Source: JAKEGK01 sp050116575 (GTDB lineage: Bacteria; Pseudomonadota; Gammaproteobacteria; SZUA-152). Taken from it: a stretch of 24,724 bases of DNA. Position numbers and translations under genes: made by a program. Below the pieces are notes generated by a model, which was not told the origin of the DNA, ran no database searches, and was given only the letters and a program-made list of their open reading frames with translations. Where the stretch lies: positions 1 through 24,724 of the forward strand of contig JASFOJ010000063.1 of NCBI GenBank assembly GCA_050116575.1, read 5' to 3'. This document shows positions 18,601-24,724 of this stretch, piece after piece; position 1 is the stretch's first letter; each line of letters starts with the position of its first letter.

Positions 18601-21600
18601 GTGCCGCCCAATTATCTCAGCACCGATCCCAATGATCTTTATGAACTGCGGTTTGTTGCGCCGGGGGCGGGAACCAATACCGCCAAGCTGGGGCTGGCTG
18701 ACTCCGGTTTTAATAATGACCTGCAACGGATATATGATGTAGTGACCAACCCGGGTGAGTCCATCGTGGGCCTTAACCTGCCCATTGACCCGGACGGCGT
18801 AATCTATGATTCCATCTCCCGAGCACCCATTGCCGGCGCAACGCTCACCTTGAAACGCGTTGTCCAGGTGGATCCCACTACCAAAACCACCGCTGACGTA
18901 CCGTCCAGCTGTTTTGACGATCCGGCACAGCAAGGGCAGGTGACCCTGGCGGAAGGTTTTTATAAATTTGATATTAACTTCAATGACAGTACAGACTGTC
19001 CCGCCGGTGGTGACTACCTGATTCAAGTGACGCCGCCGCCGTCCGGTTATGTCATCCGCGATCCGACCGGGCCTAATGAGTCCATTGCCATACCGCCGCT
19101 AACCAATCTGGCCACGGATCCCTATTCGGTTCCCCTGTGTACTGGTGACGCGGTCGCGGCCACTACCAATCATTGCGAACAGCAATCCTTCGAGACCGCG
19201 CCGCCCCTTTCCATAGCACCGCAAACCGCGGGCACCAATTATCACTTGCAACTGACGTTGAACAATGGACAAATCCCCGGTGACAGTCAATTGTTCAATA
19301 ACCACATCCCGCTGGATCCGGACCTGGGACAGGCGGTGACGATCAGTAAAACCACGTCCCGGGTCAACGTCACCCGCGGTGAACTGGTTCCCTATACTAT
19401 TGTTGTCAGCAACACCTATCCGTTGCCATTGAGCGACGTGACCATCGTTGACAATATGCCACCCGGTTTTAAATATGTGGAGGGTTCCGGCCGGGCAAAC
19501 GGTGTGGCCATGGATCCCGTCGCCAACGGTACACAGCTGGAATGGGATTTTGCCTCGATTCCGGTTGATGCCACCTACAAGGTGGAACTGTTACTCATTG
19601 TCGGTTCCGGTGTTCACGAAGGTGAATACGTGAACCGTGCCCACGTGCGCAGTAATCTAACCGCCAGCAACGCATCGGGTGAAGCCAGTGCCACGGTGCG
19701 GGTGGTACCCGATCCCACCTTTGACTGTTCCGATATCATCGGCAAGGTATTCGATGACCGCAACCTCAACGGCTATCAGGACGAGGGCGAGCCGGGCATC
19801 GGTGGTGCGCGCCTGGCCACCGCGCGGGGCCTGCTGGTTACCACCGACAAACACGGCCGTTTTCATGTGACCTGTGCCGTGGTGCCCAACGAAGATCGCG
19901 GCAGTAACTTTATTCTTAAACTGGACGAGCGGTCCCTGCCCAGTGGCTATCGTGTTACCACGGAAAACCCGCGGGTACAACGGGTGACACGCGGCAAGAT
20001 GGCACGCTTTAACTTCGGCGCCACGGTGCACCACGTGGTGACGCTGAATGTGGCCGATGGCGTGTTTCAGCCCGATTCTGCGACCATACGGCCGCAATGG
20101 ACGCCGCGCCTGGGGCTGCTTATCGAAGAGTTACGCAAGCAAGCCTCGGTACTGCGGGTTACTTACTTGGCGGACGTGGAGCCTGCGGGGCTGGTGGATG
20201 ACCGCCTGGACGCATTGAAACAGCGTATTCGTGAAACGTGGCAGGATGTCAGTACCACGGAATTGACCGTTGAAACGGAGGTGTTCTGGCGCCACGGTGG
20301 TCCGGTGGATAACGATTTCTCAGCATCGGATATCCTGGATTCAGCGGACTATGTGTCCAGCATTTTTAACCGCTCCAGTTTTGGTGAAGACACCGAAAAA
20401 CAATTACCCAACGGTTACACTTTTACTCCGTGGGAAGATACCAGCGACTACAACACGGACCAGGGACCGAAATTCGAGACCAAAGAAGTTACCGAGAAGC
20501 AATATACCACCAAGAAACTCAAAGGCCTGGTGCCGCCTATCCTGTTCAAGTCCGGCAAGGCGGATATTTCGGACGAATACGTTAACAAGCTGCGCGAAGT
20601 GCTGGACAGTATGCGCGACCGTGTTCATGTACGAGTGCATTTTGTCGGTCATACCGATGATGTCAAGCTGCGCGGTGAGCTCAAGCGCAAGTACGAAGAC
20701 AACATGGGACTGTCAAAAGAGCGTGCCGGCACCACCGCCGAGTTCTTCCAGCGTGCACTGGAGCTGCCGCCGGAAGCCATTTCCTACGAAGGTATGGGCG
20801 ATACCCAACCGGTTGCCAGCAACGATACCGCCGCGGGCCGGGCCAAGAACCGTCGCGTCGAAGTGCAGGTGTGGTACGACGAAGTCAAGGAAAAGAAGGT
20901 TGAGAAAAAAGTCGAGGTCGAGCAGAAAACCAAACGCATCATGGTGTGCCGCGTGGAAACGGTTTGTAAGCTTCGTTATAAGAAAGGCCATAGCCGCCGG
21001 GCTAAACTGAAAAACCTGGTGCCGCCGTTCCATTACGACGAAGGAATTTCCAAAATACCGGCGCAGTATCTGCAGCAGTTGAAACAGGCATTGCATAACC
21101 TGTCCAGCAAAGACAACGTGCAAATGCGGTTTATCGGTTATACGGACAACACACCGCTTACCGGCCGCGATGCGCGTATTTACGGCGACCATGTCGGTTT
21201 GTCGAAAGCCAATGCGAGGCGTGTTGCCATCGCGGTGCAGGAAGCGCTGGGATTGCCCAACAAAGCGATTGACAGCACGGGCAAAGGCGCTGTCAGTCCC
21301 ATCGCGTCAAACAACTCCGCTAAGGGGCGTGCTTTGAACCGGCGTATTGAAGTGGAGTTCTGGCACGATGATCCGCTGGAAAGCCTGCCCGATGAACCGC
21401 AAATATGTCCGGAAGCGGCCGCCGCCGAAACCGTGGAACGCATTTACAATCCGCCGGAAGGGGATATCGAGCCCATTTATTTTGAAAACGGCCAGCCGGT
21501 CATCCCTCAGGGATATTACAAGCGCCTGCGCCGCGCCATGGACGACCTCCATGATAAAGGCAACGTGCGGTTGCGGTTTATCGGCTACACCAGCAACAAG

Positions 21601-24600
21601 CGCCTCGACCGCCGCACCGCCATGGTTTACGGTGATGACATCGGTTTGTCCACGGCCCGGGCCCGGCGCGCCATGGAATTGGTCAGCAAAGCAATGAACC
21701 TCACCAATAAGCAGGCGGAATTTGAAGGCCACGGTTATGTGCAGTCCCACGACGTGGTGAATACCGGTTTCGTGGAGTTGGAGCGCTCCAAGGTGGAAGT
21801 GCAGGTCGTTTACGATGAGCTGGCGATCCTGGATGACAGCGAGGGCGTATCCATCAAGCGCATTACGCGTGACGTGGAAACACAAAATCCCTATGCCCTG
21901 AACCTGATGCGCATCTCCGTTGACGGTCAGCCCCTTAACGACCCCAATAAAAATATTCCCGATGTGCAGCGTTGTACCGACGTCGCCCTGGATAAAGCAC
22001 AAGTGCGCTTCAAGTTTGATAACCTGGAGGTCAAGCCGCGCCTTAATGTCACCGCCTGGCCCAATGTCATTGGTCAGGTTGATGACGTTGATACGCCGTT
22101 CGTGGAAAATCGGACCCACTTTAAACTCTATACCAACTATCCGTTCTTTATCGATAAAGCGCAAGTGCGGCTGTTCAAGGCGGACCAGTCCACGCGGGAT
22201 ACGCCGTTGGCCGTGGTGCCGGTCGATGAATCCGGCGACGCACAATGGCAAGCCGGACGGGATAGTTACACCACGCCGCGCATGCAGTTGAAATACGTGC
22301 TGCGGGTCTATGACAAGGAGGGTAACTTTGACGAGACCAGGGCACAAACGCTGTGGGTCGTCGATAAACTGCAGACCGATTACGGTGAAACGGACCTGCA
22401 AAAAGAATTGCTGGTGGGTTACGGCGAGAACCGGCTGGGGCTCAACAATATTCCGTTGCAGGGCGGCGCCGTGAGAGTTTATGGCACCGATGTGCCCGAA
22501 GGTCACAGGGTGTGGTTTGCCGGCCGCACCTTGCCGGTGAACGACAATGGCCAATTCGGCGGCGAATTTATCCTGCCCTCCGGGCTGCATACCGTGGAAG
22601 TAGCCATTACTGACGAATCGGGTAACGGTAATGTTTACCGCCGCGACCTGGCGCTGGAAACCGGTGACTGGTTCTATGTGGGTATCGCTGATTTGACCGT
22701 CAGTCGTGACAATACCGATGGTCCGGCGAAACTGGTCACCGGTGATGAGGATCATTACAGCAACGAATTCAGTATTGACGGCCGCCTGGCCTTCTACGCC
22801 AAGGGCAAATTTGACAACGAAGCGGTACTTACCGCCAGCGCCGATACCCGCGAGGGTCCGGTAGATGAGTTGTTCTCCAACTTTATGAACAAGTCACCGC
22901 AAGCCCTGTTCCGCCGTATTGATCCGGATTATTTCTATCCGACGTTTGGCGACGACAGTACCGTGCAAGAAGATGCTCCCACCTCCGGTAAGCTGTACGT
23001 GAAATGGCAGAAGAATGACGATTATGGATTGTGGGGTAACTTTGATATTGCCTACCTGGACAATGATCTCGCCCACGTGGATCGTGGTTTGTACGGTGCC
23101 AACGCTAACTACGAAAGCGAATCGGCTACCAGCTTTGGCGAAAAACAATTCGCGGCCAACCTGTTTGCGGCGGAGCCGGGTACCATCGCCGGCAGGGACG
23201 AGTTCCGCGGCACCGGTGGCTCGCTGTATTATCTGCGCCATCAGGATATTCTCACCGGCTCGGAGCGCGTACGTATTGAAACCCGTGACACGGTCTCCGG
23301 CATGGTGCTGAGCGTGAAAAACCTGAGTTACGGCCTGGACTACGACATCGATTATATTCAGGGGCGCATAATGCTCACCAAACCCCTGTCCGCGTCGGCA
23401 ACGCCGGATACGGTAGTGGATGCCAGTGACTATGGTGGTACGCAGGTTTATCTGGTAACGCGTTATGAATATACGCCAGGCTTCAGCGAACTCAATGATG
23501 TGACCACCGGTGGCCGGGTGCATTACTGGGTGAATGACCAGGTGAAACTGGGTATGACCATTGAAGACCAGAGTGACACCGGTGCTGATACCAGCCTCAA
23601 CGGCTACGATGTCACGTGGCGGAAAAACGCGGGCACCTGGTTCAAGCTGCAACAGTCCACCAGCCAGGGACCGGTATCATCGTCGTTGTCATCCAACGAC
23701 GGCGGCTACAACTTTACCGAGTTTGCGTTGCCGACGGGCACGGATATCAGCGCCAAGGGCCAACGGGTCGATGCCAGCGTGCATTTGAGTGATGTGTTTG
23801 ACGGTATCAAAGGCACGGTAACATTCTATAATCAGCAGCTGGATGCCGGTTACGCCGCGCCCGGATTGATTGCACTGACCGATACCACCCAAACCGGCGC
23901 CACGGTGCAAATGCCGGTGCCTATGTATGAAGCCGTGAGTATCAAGGTCAAGACGGATAAGCAGCAACGTGACAACGCCCTGCAGACCGAAGCCACCGAA
24001 GTGGATGTGGATTACCTGCTGGACGAGCACTGGAAGTTCGGCGCGGGACTGCGCCACGACAAACGTGAGGATCACTCCGCGTCGGTGCCCCTGACCCAGC
24101 AACAGGGCGTCCGCTCCGATCTCGCGGTGAAAGCGACTTTTGACTCGCGGCAAAACTGGCTGGCCTACGGCTTTATCCAGGATACCACCCATGTGTCCGG
24201 CAACCGCGACGAAAACGGCCGCGTTGGCGTGGGCGGTGACTATCGCGTCACCGACCGCTTTAAACTGAATGGCGAGTTGTCCTCCGGCGACCTGGGTAGC
24301 GGGGCCAAACTGGGTACGGCTTACAAGATGACGGATGCCACCGACCTGTACAGCAGTTATGTACTGGAAAATGAACGTACCGACAATGGCGTCAAGGCGC
24401 GCCAGGGCAACATGACCTCGGGCTTCAAGACCCGTTATTCGGACAGCGCCAGTATCTACATGGAAGAGCGTTATACCCATGGCGACGTGCCCACCGGCCT
24501 GACCCATGCGCTGGGCTTTGATTTTGCCGCGACCGATCATTTGAATTTCGGTGCCAACATTGATGTGGGTACCCTGAAGGACAACAACACCGGCGCTGAA

Positions 24601-24724
24601 ACCAACCGCAAGGCGTTAGGTGTCAAAGTGGGGTACAAATTTGACACCGTGACCTATGCAGGTGCCCTGGAATACCGCGTCGACGAAACCCAGCAGTCCG
24701 ATACCACGTCTGCGGAGCGTAAAA
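9664..24724 (+). CDS. Giant DUF11-SdrD_B-OmpA-beta-barrel outer-membrane protein (3' end outside window)
   Basis: A single open frame of at least 5020 residues reaches the right edge with no stop. An export signal ends at the AxA site SSAHA (residue 54 counted from GTG 9664), with hydrophobic core FLSFAFLLSM and an unusually long N-terminal extension. Order: N-terminal domain (about 55-333); DUF11/isopeptide-D2-like Ig repeats (334-2916); SdrD-B-like module and a second Cna-like module (2917-3219); another DUF11 repeat (3220-3350); SdrD-B module with a Ca-binding-type loop (3355-3455); OmpA-like run (about 3458-4056); beta-rich linker (4057-4359); outer-membrane beta-barrel (from about 4360). 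The repeats are Thr/Asp/Gly/Ala-rich, as in adhesins. It follows the motor genes in the same direction and is the obvious candidate client, though the functional link is inference. It could instead be an independent surface-layer or adhesin gene. The missing 3' end should hold the last barrel strands. Confidence 0.92.
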   Translation, partial: MANGLMSLSSAVWTRLATLFSWGRSGARTGGGRVAAVRFLSFAFLLSMASSAHAGAFCSDSPFFGTIDGFNATHLAALDTQITIDTDCTFKNFPASNPLTVTLNFQTNDPSVYLITFDNVVFTGNMACANIDHRIWFVNGSDYGSGNSCQDLFIPVEAISKQNPPATTTVGIGEPFTYTLTIPVLYDPATGTYLNNFGSENDLHSITIRDDLNATGADLTLVGTPTVTWVSDGSPVPHTFVSNDGGVPGNLKFEIDPASNPGVIIPKGEQIEIAITVVADDTNTVGTTFFNTATWEFGRLINIDLDGDGIAEPNFFDPLPGENGVSDPLTIGGPDLVVTKTSTATALNLGVSADFTIDVQNVGSSTAYKATILDIMPDNPPAVAPDRAGTCDYDPTSGSGVTVQLFQADGVTPVAGALLEGTDYSVTYTGSPQCELSLTMLNDNAAIDPSQHLKITYQTQLDADTNADGAALTNVAGATQWFSGGDCSTYPCQTFTRSLSDGTPGTADHEDSYTVTTGLSGYYFQKTVQNLTSGEDPATTGAPGDTLHYQLRVFNVDQTIDNITISDTLDPTLFDTSTFIPVSFPAGSAVSFSSATGVLVLTGNGPPLNLSVGNELIFEFEINLASGLTNGTVVPNQATLSASSGAITADSDDPYLNGIASPADGDPADSTDITIQAPGALSKTNGQSTATIGDQFTYTITVPATPVDVPLYDVRILDDLGASNADLSFVSASVVSGGTWTLSNTGASTSLVIEDTGSGIDIAANSQAVIEVTVQLENTTTNQQGLLFKNSASFTYNRANGDSATQTSTSTVDASDMSVVEPDITAITKTVDNATPTAGDVVRYSVTLTAGGGAGNSDVFDVTLTDTLDIGLAYAGNPTVTVGGGVSADNTISAPDITGDGVTTAQTLVWGVIEGDIDIVAGTSVTIEYDVQVLDSVLANQTLNNSVVAQWTSVDGSGSDERDGSDGNGGLNDYVTSPATVTLTTPDINATINKVRSDDTYGSGDDDVRIGDIVEYTLTVSVPEGTLGNLELVDTLPQGLNFEEVVSINGDTTAPYSAVAPFTHSDIAAASIVEAGDPVLGSTTVTWTLGDVTNQPNDGAADNFVIVYRARVMDSVFAQTNSTALNNTIDMSYDKASGTVTVSDTDTIINMLQPDLAVSKSAAPAGGDILIDPNELINYTVDITNNGAAPAYDTVLHDVIPVGLRNGVATVTMVSTELVVAGTPLTNPTPVYNAGTGVVTWDLDTGTADTYTIPAGDTLRIVYQVQADAGIVDGLILTNAAQVTNYYSFDNDAVPTAGTVSGTRQVYGPSNTATTTLYTGAPPTKALVSPPAGSAEATIGEEIVYQIEVPGTVSSSTLYDVQITDALDANLEFVSANISGGGIGVTETSTATQMNVAVDEIPAGQQVTIELHTRMRNVLTAQQGVDIDNTVSYTYAFTDGGTTQSALSSTDSVTVNIVEPNIGTITKTADNLTPTAGDIVRYTVALTATGGTDLSDVFDVTLTDNLDLGLAYEGNPTVSVGAGVSADNTISAPVITGDGTTTAQTLVWSLANGNADIDIAEGSVITVAYDVRVLNGVLANQPLSNSVVAEWTGIDGADANERTGADGIGGLNDYITAPATETLNTPNLNATINKIRSDDTYGSADNDVRIGDIVEYTVTLSVPEGTLGNVQVVDTLPQGLGFEGVVSVNGDATAPYAAVAPFSHTDIAAASIVTAGDPATGPSTVTWNIGDLTNQPNDGTADNFVVVYRARVLDNVLTQTNSTSLNNTITVSYDTATGTVTNSDVDTVVTVLQPNLSVSKTAAAAGGDTVIVANELVTYTVDVVNSGTAPAYDLVLQDVIPEGMRNGTATLTMVSTELLVAGPLANPTPTYNAATGLVTWNLDTGTADTYTIPAGDTLRLVYQVQADADLGAGLTLTNAATGTNYYSFDNDAAPVLGGVTGVREIYGPTNTATTTLTSPAVGALDKANPADTTVSIGDTFTYRITVPATPVPVTLHDVRILDDLSASAADLSYVSVTKVFGALPWTPENTGTATNLVIEDVTDGIDIPANDQVIIDITVQVDNTGTNVSGLKFKNTATYTYNQFANDATSQQNGLPDTTADMTIVEPDQLIMDKSGPATMRLGLPATFTLDVTNAGDGPAYDLTITDQLPNPDPGGMCDVPPNNITAQIYNGATPVGAALVENTDFTANFTGAPACTLTLTMMTPAAAIPATYHLVVTYEASLDLDSPNNDTLINYSWATQWYSGDTAGAGATGAIRTYTGTLDATDPGTVGTADDEDAHQVITESPTIRFQKYVTNATTGQDPGTDASPGDVLHYRIVATNVSPINVPNFSVTDEVDALNNPALFVPGTMTNIIVPVGADISNTDPNGGANGTGILDVRNLSMDPQGGANDSVTIEFDITLASVIDSGKLALNQANLQIYNLTPQPSDDPNVNGADNPSVLGDEDPTQTLIDSSPQFQVYKTSDDITGSATELLPGDTLRYTITVKNIGDENAVNAKLQDVIPGNTTYVAGTTTLNGVAVADPSAGVSAVESGMLINAPENTTAGYMRADASATTDNVATITFDVMINANVIDGTVISNQGFVYGDGAGNSGATGQQPSDDPDTAIADDPTLDYVGSVPVVDAMKTVALQDDNNSNGNVDPGDTLRYTIVVTNFGAKDATGVTLTDAIPADTTYVDDSVYLNGLPVGQPDNGVSPLIAGIPISSADLTPPLPAVGYLSPGQSATITFDVMVNATTAPGTVISNQGYVDTNELTNGAEPTDADGLDSNGDQPTTIVVGNAQLLSITKEVSVVGGGPALAGGQLDYIVRVTNSGTVPAYDVEINDDIDTTKMTYIPGTGTLNGANDGVVYLDPTFTVDYAATYGLLQPGEVAEFRFRVLLDSSLAIGTIVSNTAQVHWNAMTQNASASADIQIGAMPGVAVLYGRVWHDSDFSNDDPAFDSGDLANAERSLENWNVELYFRGSRLTTATTDASGEYQITGVPPNYLSTDPNDLYELRFVAPGAGTNTAKLGLADSGFNNDLQRIYDVVTNPGESIVGLNLPIDPDGVIYDSISRAPIAGATLTLKRVVQVDPTTKTTADVPSSCFDDPAQQGQVTLAEGFYKFDINFNDSTDCPAGGDYLIQVTPPPSGYVIRDPTGPNESIAIPPLTNLATDPYSVPLCTGDAVAATTNHCEQQSFETAPPLSIAPQTAGTNYHLQLTLNNGQIPGDSQLFNNHIPLDPDLGQAVTISKTTSRVNVTRGELVPYTIVVSNTYPLPLSDVTIVDNMPPGFKYVEGSGRANGVAMDPVANGTQLEWDFASIPVDATYKVELLLIVGSGVHEGEYVNRAHVRSNLTASNASGEASATVRVVPDPTFDCSDIIGKVFDDRNLNGYQDEGEPGIGGARLATARGLLVTTDKHGRFHVTCAVVPNEDRGSNFILKLDERSLPSGYRVTTENPRVQRVTRGKMARFNFGATVHHVVTLNVADGVFQPDSATIRPQWTPRLGLLIEELRKQASVLRVTYLADVEPAGLVDDRLDALKQRIRETWQDVSTTELTVETEVFWRHGGPVDNDFSASDILDSADYVSSIFNRSSFGEDTEKQLPNGYTFTPWEDTSDYNTDQGPKFETKEVTEKQYTTKKLKGLVPPILFKSGKADISDEYVNKLREVLDSMRDRVHVRVHFVGHTDDVKLRGELKRKYEDNMGLSKERAGTTAEFFQRALELPPEAISYEGMGDTQPVASNDTAAGRAKNRRVEVQVWYDEVKEKKVEKKVEVEQKTKRIMVCRVETVCKLRYKKGHSRRAKLKNLVPPFHYDEGISKIPAQYLQQLKQALHNLSSKDNVQMRFIGYTDNTPLTGRDARIYGDHVGLSKANARRVAIAVQEALGLPNKAIDSTGKGAVSPIASNNSAKGRALNRRIEVEFWHDDPLESLPDEPQICPEAAAAETVERIYNPPEGDIEPIYFENGQPVIPQGYYKRLRRAMDDLHDKGNVRLRFIGYTSNKRLDRRTAMVYGDDIGLSTARARRAMELVSKAMNLTNKQAEFEGHGYVQSHDVVNTGFVELERSKVEVQVVYDELAILDDSEGVSIKRITRDVETQNPYALNLMRISVDGQPLNDPNKNIPDVQRCTDVALDKAQVRFKFDNLEVKPRLNVTAWPNVIGQVDDVDTPFVENRTHFKLYTNYPFFIDKAQVRLFKADQSTRDTPLAVVPVDESGDAQWQAGRDSYTTPRMQLKYVLRVYDKEGNFDETRAQTLWVVDKLQTDYGETDLQKELLVGYGENRLGLNNIPLQGGAVRVYGTDVPEGHRVWFAGRTLPVNDNGQFGGEFILPSGLHTVEVAITDESGNGNVYRRDLALETGDWFYVGIADLTVSRDNTDGPAKLVTGDEDHYSNEFSIDGRLAFYAKGKFDNEAVLTASADTREGPVDELFSNFMNKSPQALFRRIDPDYFYPTFGDDSTVQEDAPTSGKLYVKWQKNDDYGLWGNFDIAYLDNDLAHVDRGLYGANANYESESATSFGEKQFAANLFAAEPGTIAGRDEFRGTGGSLYYLRHQDILTGSERVRIETRDTVSGMVLSVKNLSYGLDYDIDYIQGRIMLTKPLSASATPDTVVDASDYGGTQVYLVTRYEYTPGFSELNDVTTGGRVHYWVNDQVKLGMTIEDQSDTGADTSLNGYDVTWRKNAGTWFKLQQSTSQGPVSSSLSSNDGGYNFTEFALPTGTDISAKGQRVDASVHLSDVFDGIKGTVTFYNQQLDAGYAAPGLIALTDTTQTGATVQMPVPMYEAVSIKVKTDKQQRDNALQTEATEVDVDYLLDEHWKFGAGLRHDKREDHSASVPLTQQQGVRSDLAVKATFDSRQNWLAYGFIQDTTHVSGNRDENGRVGVGGDYRVTDRFKLNGELSSGDLGSGAKLGTAYKMTDATDLYSSYVLENERTDNGVKARQGNMTSGFKTRYSDSASIYMEERYTHGDVPTGLTHALGFDFAATDHLNFGANIDVGTLKDNNTGAETNRKALGVKVGYKFDTVTYAGALEYRVDETQQSDTTSAERK
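12121..14034 (+). repeat. Long tandem repeat, copy 1 (modules B-C-D-A', about 1.9 kb)
   Basis: It starts at a VEPD motif and runs 1914 bases (638 codons) to the next VEPN motif. Copy 2 follows directly. Shared landmarks in the same order include ITKTVDN/ITKTADN, GVSADNTISAP, INKVRSDDTYG/INKIRSDDTYG, ADNFVIVYRARV/ADNFVVVYRARV and DTGTADTYTIPAGDTLR. Codons differ at many third positions, so the duplication is old and protein-level constraint has kept it. Confidence 0.85.
14035..15975 (+). repeat. Long tandem repeat, copy 2 (modules B'-C'-D'-A'', about 1.9 kb)
   Basis: This second copy of the four-module block is 1941 bases (647 codons) long and ends at the third VEPD motif at 15976. Its last module (A'') is closer to the module before copy 1 (A: VRILDDLGASNADLSFVS against VRILDDLSASAADLSYVS) than to the A' that ends copy 1. 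A simple one-step tandem duplication therefore does not explain the pattern. Confidence 0.85.
15976..17034 (+). repeat. Second copy of the E-F module pair
   Basis: This pair matches the E-F pair at 10663-11700. Shared features: a GPAYDLTITD/SSTAYKATILD strand, two equally placed cysteines (residues 391/434 in E; 2158/2196 in E'), an ATQWFSGGD/ATQWYSGDT strand, DGTPGTADHED/DPGTVGTADDED, then FQKTVQNLTSGEDP/FQKYVTNATTGQDP and GDTLHY/GDVLHY. The two copies lie about 5.3 kb apart and flank the A-BCD-A-BCD-A core. Confidence 0.8.
18412..20034 (+). other. SdrD-B / Cna-B-like and DUF11 segment of the giant protein
   Basis: The first SdrD-B-like module opens with VLYGRVWHDSDFSNDDPAFD and includes TTATTDASGEYQITGVPP, the usual 'next generation / gives a new strand' pattern. 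A second, cysteine-containing Cna-like module (18781-19320) follows, then one DUF11 repeat (ISKTTSRVNVTRGELVPYTI, about 19340-19715). A last SdrD-B module at 19726 carries DDRNLNGYQDEGEPGI, which matches the Ca-binding DxNxNGxxDxGE loop of SdrD-B domains. Such modules commonly form rigid stalks near the anchoring end of surface proteins. Confidence 0.75.
20035..21831 (+). other. Run of OmpA-like domains in the giant protein
   Basis: Three clear OmpA-like copies lie at about 20521-20880, 21001-21370 and 21445-21831. A degenerate one may precede them (20041-20300: VFQPDSATIRP, long helix, then ETEVFWRHGG, like EVEFWHDDP of copy 2). Copy 1 has both diaminopimelate-binding positions of the family (Asp3665 in GHTDD, Arg3687 in LSKERA). 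Copy 2 keeps Asp3828 (GYTDN) but has Asn3850 for Arg. Copy 3 has Ser3977 (GYTSN) for Asp but keeps Arg3999 (LSTARA). All three have 22 residues between the two positions, a longer loop than in E. coli or Acinetobacter OmpA. A Lys/Glu/Val-rich linker with two cysteines (20881-21000) joins copies 1 and 2. Expected role: peptidoglycan contact in the periplasm. Confidence 0.85.
22378..24724 (+). other. C-terminal outer-membrane beta-barrel region (incomplete)
   Basis: A conserved-looking beta domain (22378-22740: IPLQGGAVRVYGTDVPEG, GNGNVYRRDLALE, DWFYVGIADLTVS) leads into a barrel. From 22741 the sequence alternates polar and hydrophobic residues in strands of 8-12 residues with aromatic girdles and polar loops (e.g. 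NEFSIDGRLAFYAKGKF, VHYWVNDQVKLGMTIEDQSD, ALGVKVGYKFDTVTYAG). The segment FRRIDPDYFYPTFGDDST followed by SGKLYVKWQKNDDYGLWGNF strongly recalls a barrel type I associate with large OmpA/DUF11 proteins of proteobacteria, but I cannot name the family. The barrel is cut by the window end. Confidence 0.75.

Noticed and set aside
21307..22755. 482-codon open frame on the - strand inside the giant gene
   Set aside because: It lies wholly antisense to well-conserved OmpA and linker coding sequence. Its translation lacks domain features, and long antisense frames are expected opposite this codon usage.
23689..24540. 283-codon open frame on the - strand
   Set aside because: It is antisense to the beta-barrel coding region, with no Shine-Dalgarno or recognisable motif; a shadow of the real frame.

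Overview
The window reads as one co-directional block of envelope genes on the + strand of a Gram-negative bacterium. Two lipoprotein signals, an ExbB/ExbD-type proton channel, a TonB-like protein, OmpA-like peptidoglycan-binding modules and a C-terminal outer-membrane beta-barrel all require an inner membrane, a periplasm with peptidoglycan and an outer membrane. The look of the genes suggests a proteobacterium, most likely a gammaproteobacterium. That placement is a judgement from family resemblance, because there is no rRNA or housekeeping marker here. I see no tRNA, rRNA, CRISPR array, insertion sequence or integrase.

Left part (1-9321): eight genes form what looks like an energised trans-envelope machine. 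In order they are: the C-terminal end of a coiled-coil/TPR-type protein whose reading frame enters from the left edge; a 1337-residue TPR lipoprotein with a disordered tail; a short TPR lipoprotein; a small exported protein of unknown function; a TolQ/ExbB/MotA-family channel subunit; two different ExbD/TolR-family subunits; and a single-span protein with a lysine/proline-rich stalk and a TonB/AgmX-like C-terminal domain. Two junctions overlap by four bases (ATGA) and most others are short, so the genes are probably co-transcribed in one or two units. The gene content resembles the Agl-Glt (gliding/focal-adhesion) machinery of Myxococcus xanthus: AglR-AglQ-AglS channel, TPR proteins, and AgmX/PglI-type TonB-like linkers. 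It is not a classical Tol-Pal or ExbBD-TonB locus.

Right part (9322-24724): after a 342-bp non-coding leader, one open frame runs from a GTG start with a good ribosome binding site at 9664 to the right edge without a stop, giving at least 5020 residues. I read this frame codon by codon down to about 23520, and the remainder translates as an uninterrupted barrel. Its order is: export signal; a long array of DUF11 / isopeptide-type Ig-like repeats; two SdrD-B-like modules around another DUF11 repeat; a run of OmpA-like domains; a periplasmic-type linker; and a beta-barrel that continues past the window. The repeat array shows an E-F-A-(BCD)-A-(BCD)-A-E-F order, evidence of old segmental duplication.

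Working model (inference): the ExbB-ExbD-ExbD channel uses the proton gradient to move the TonB/AgmX-like protein. TPR lipoproteins carry the connection across the periplasm. The giant barrel/OmpA/DUF11 protein is the outer-membrane or surface client. Most notable is that one of the two ExbD proteins has Asn where the proton-carrying Asp normally lies, while its partner keeps Asp28.
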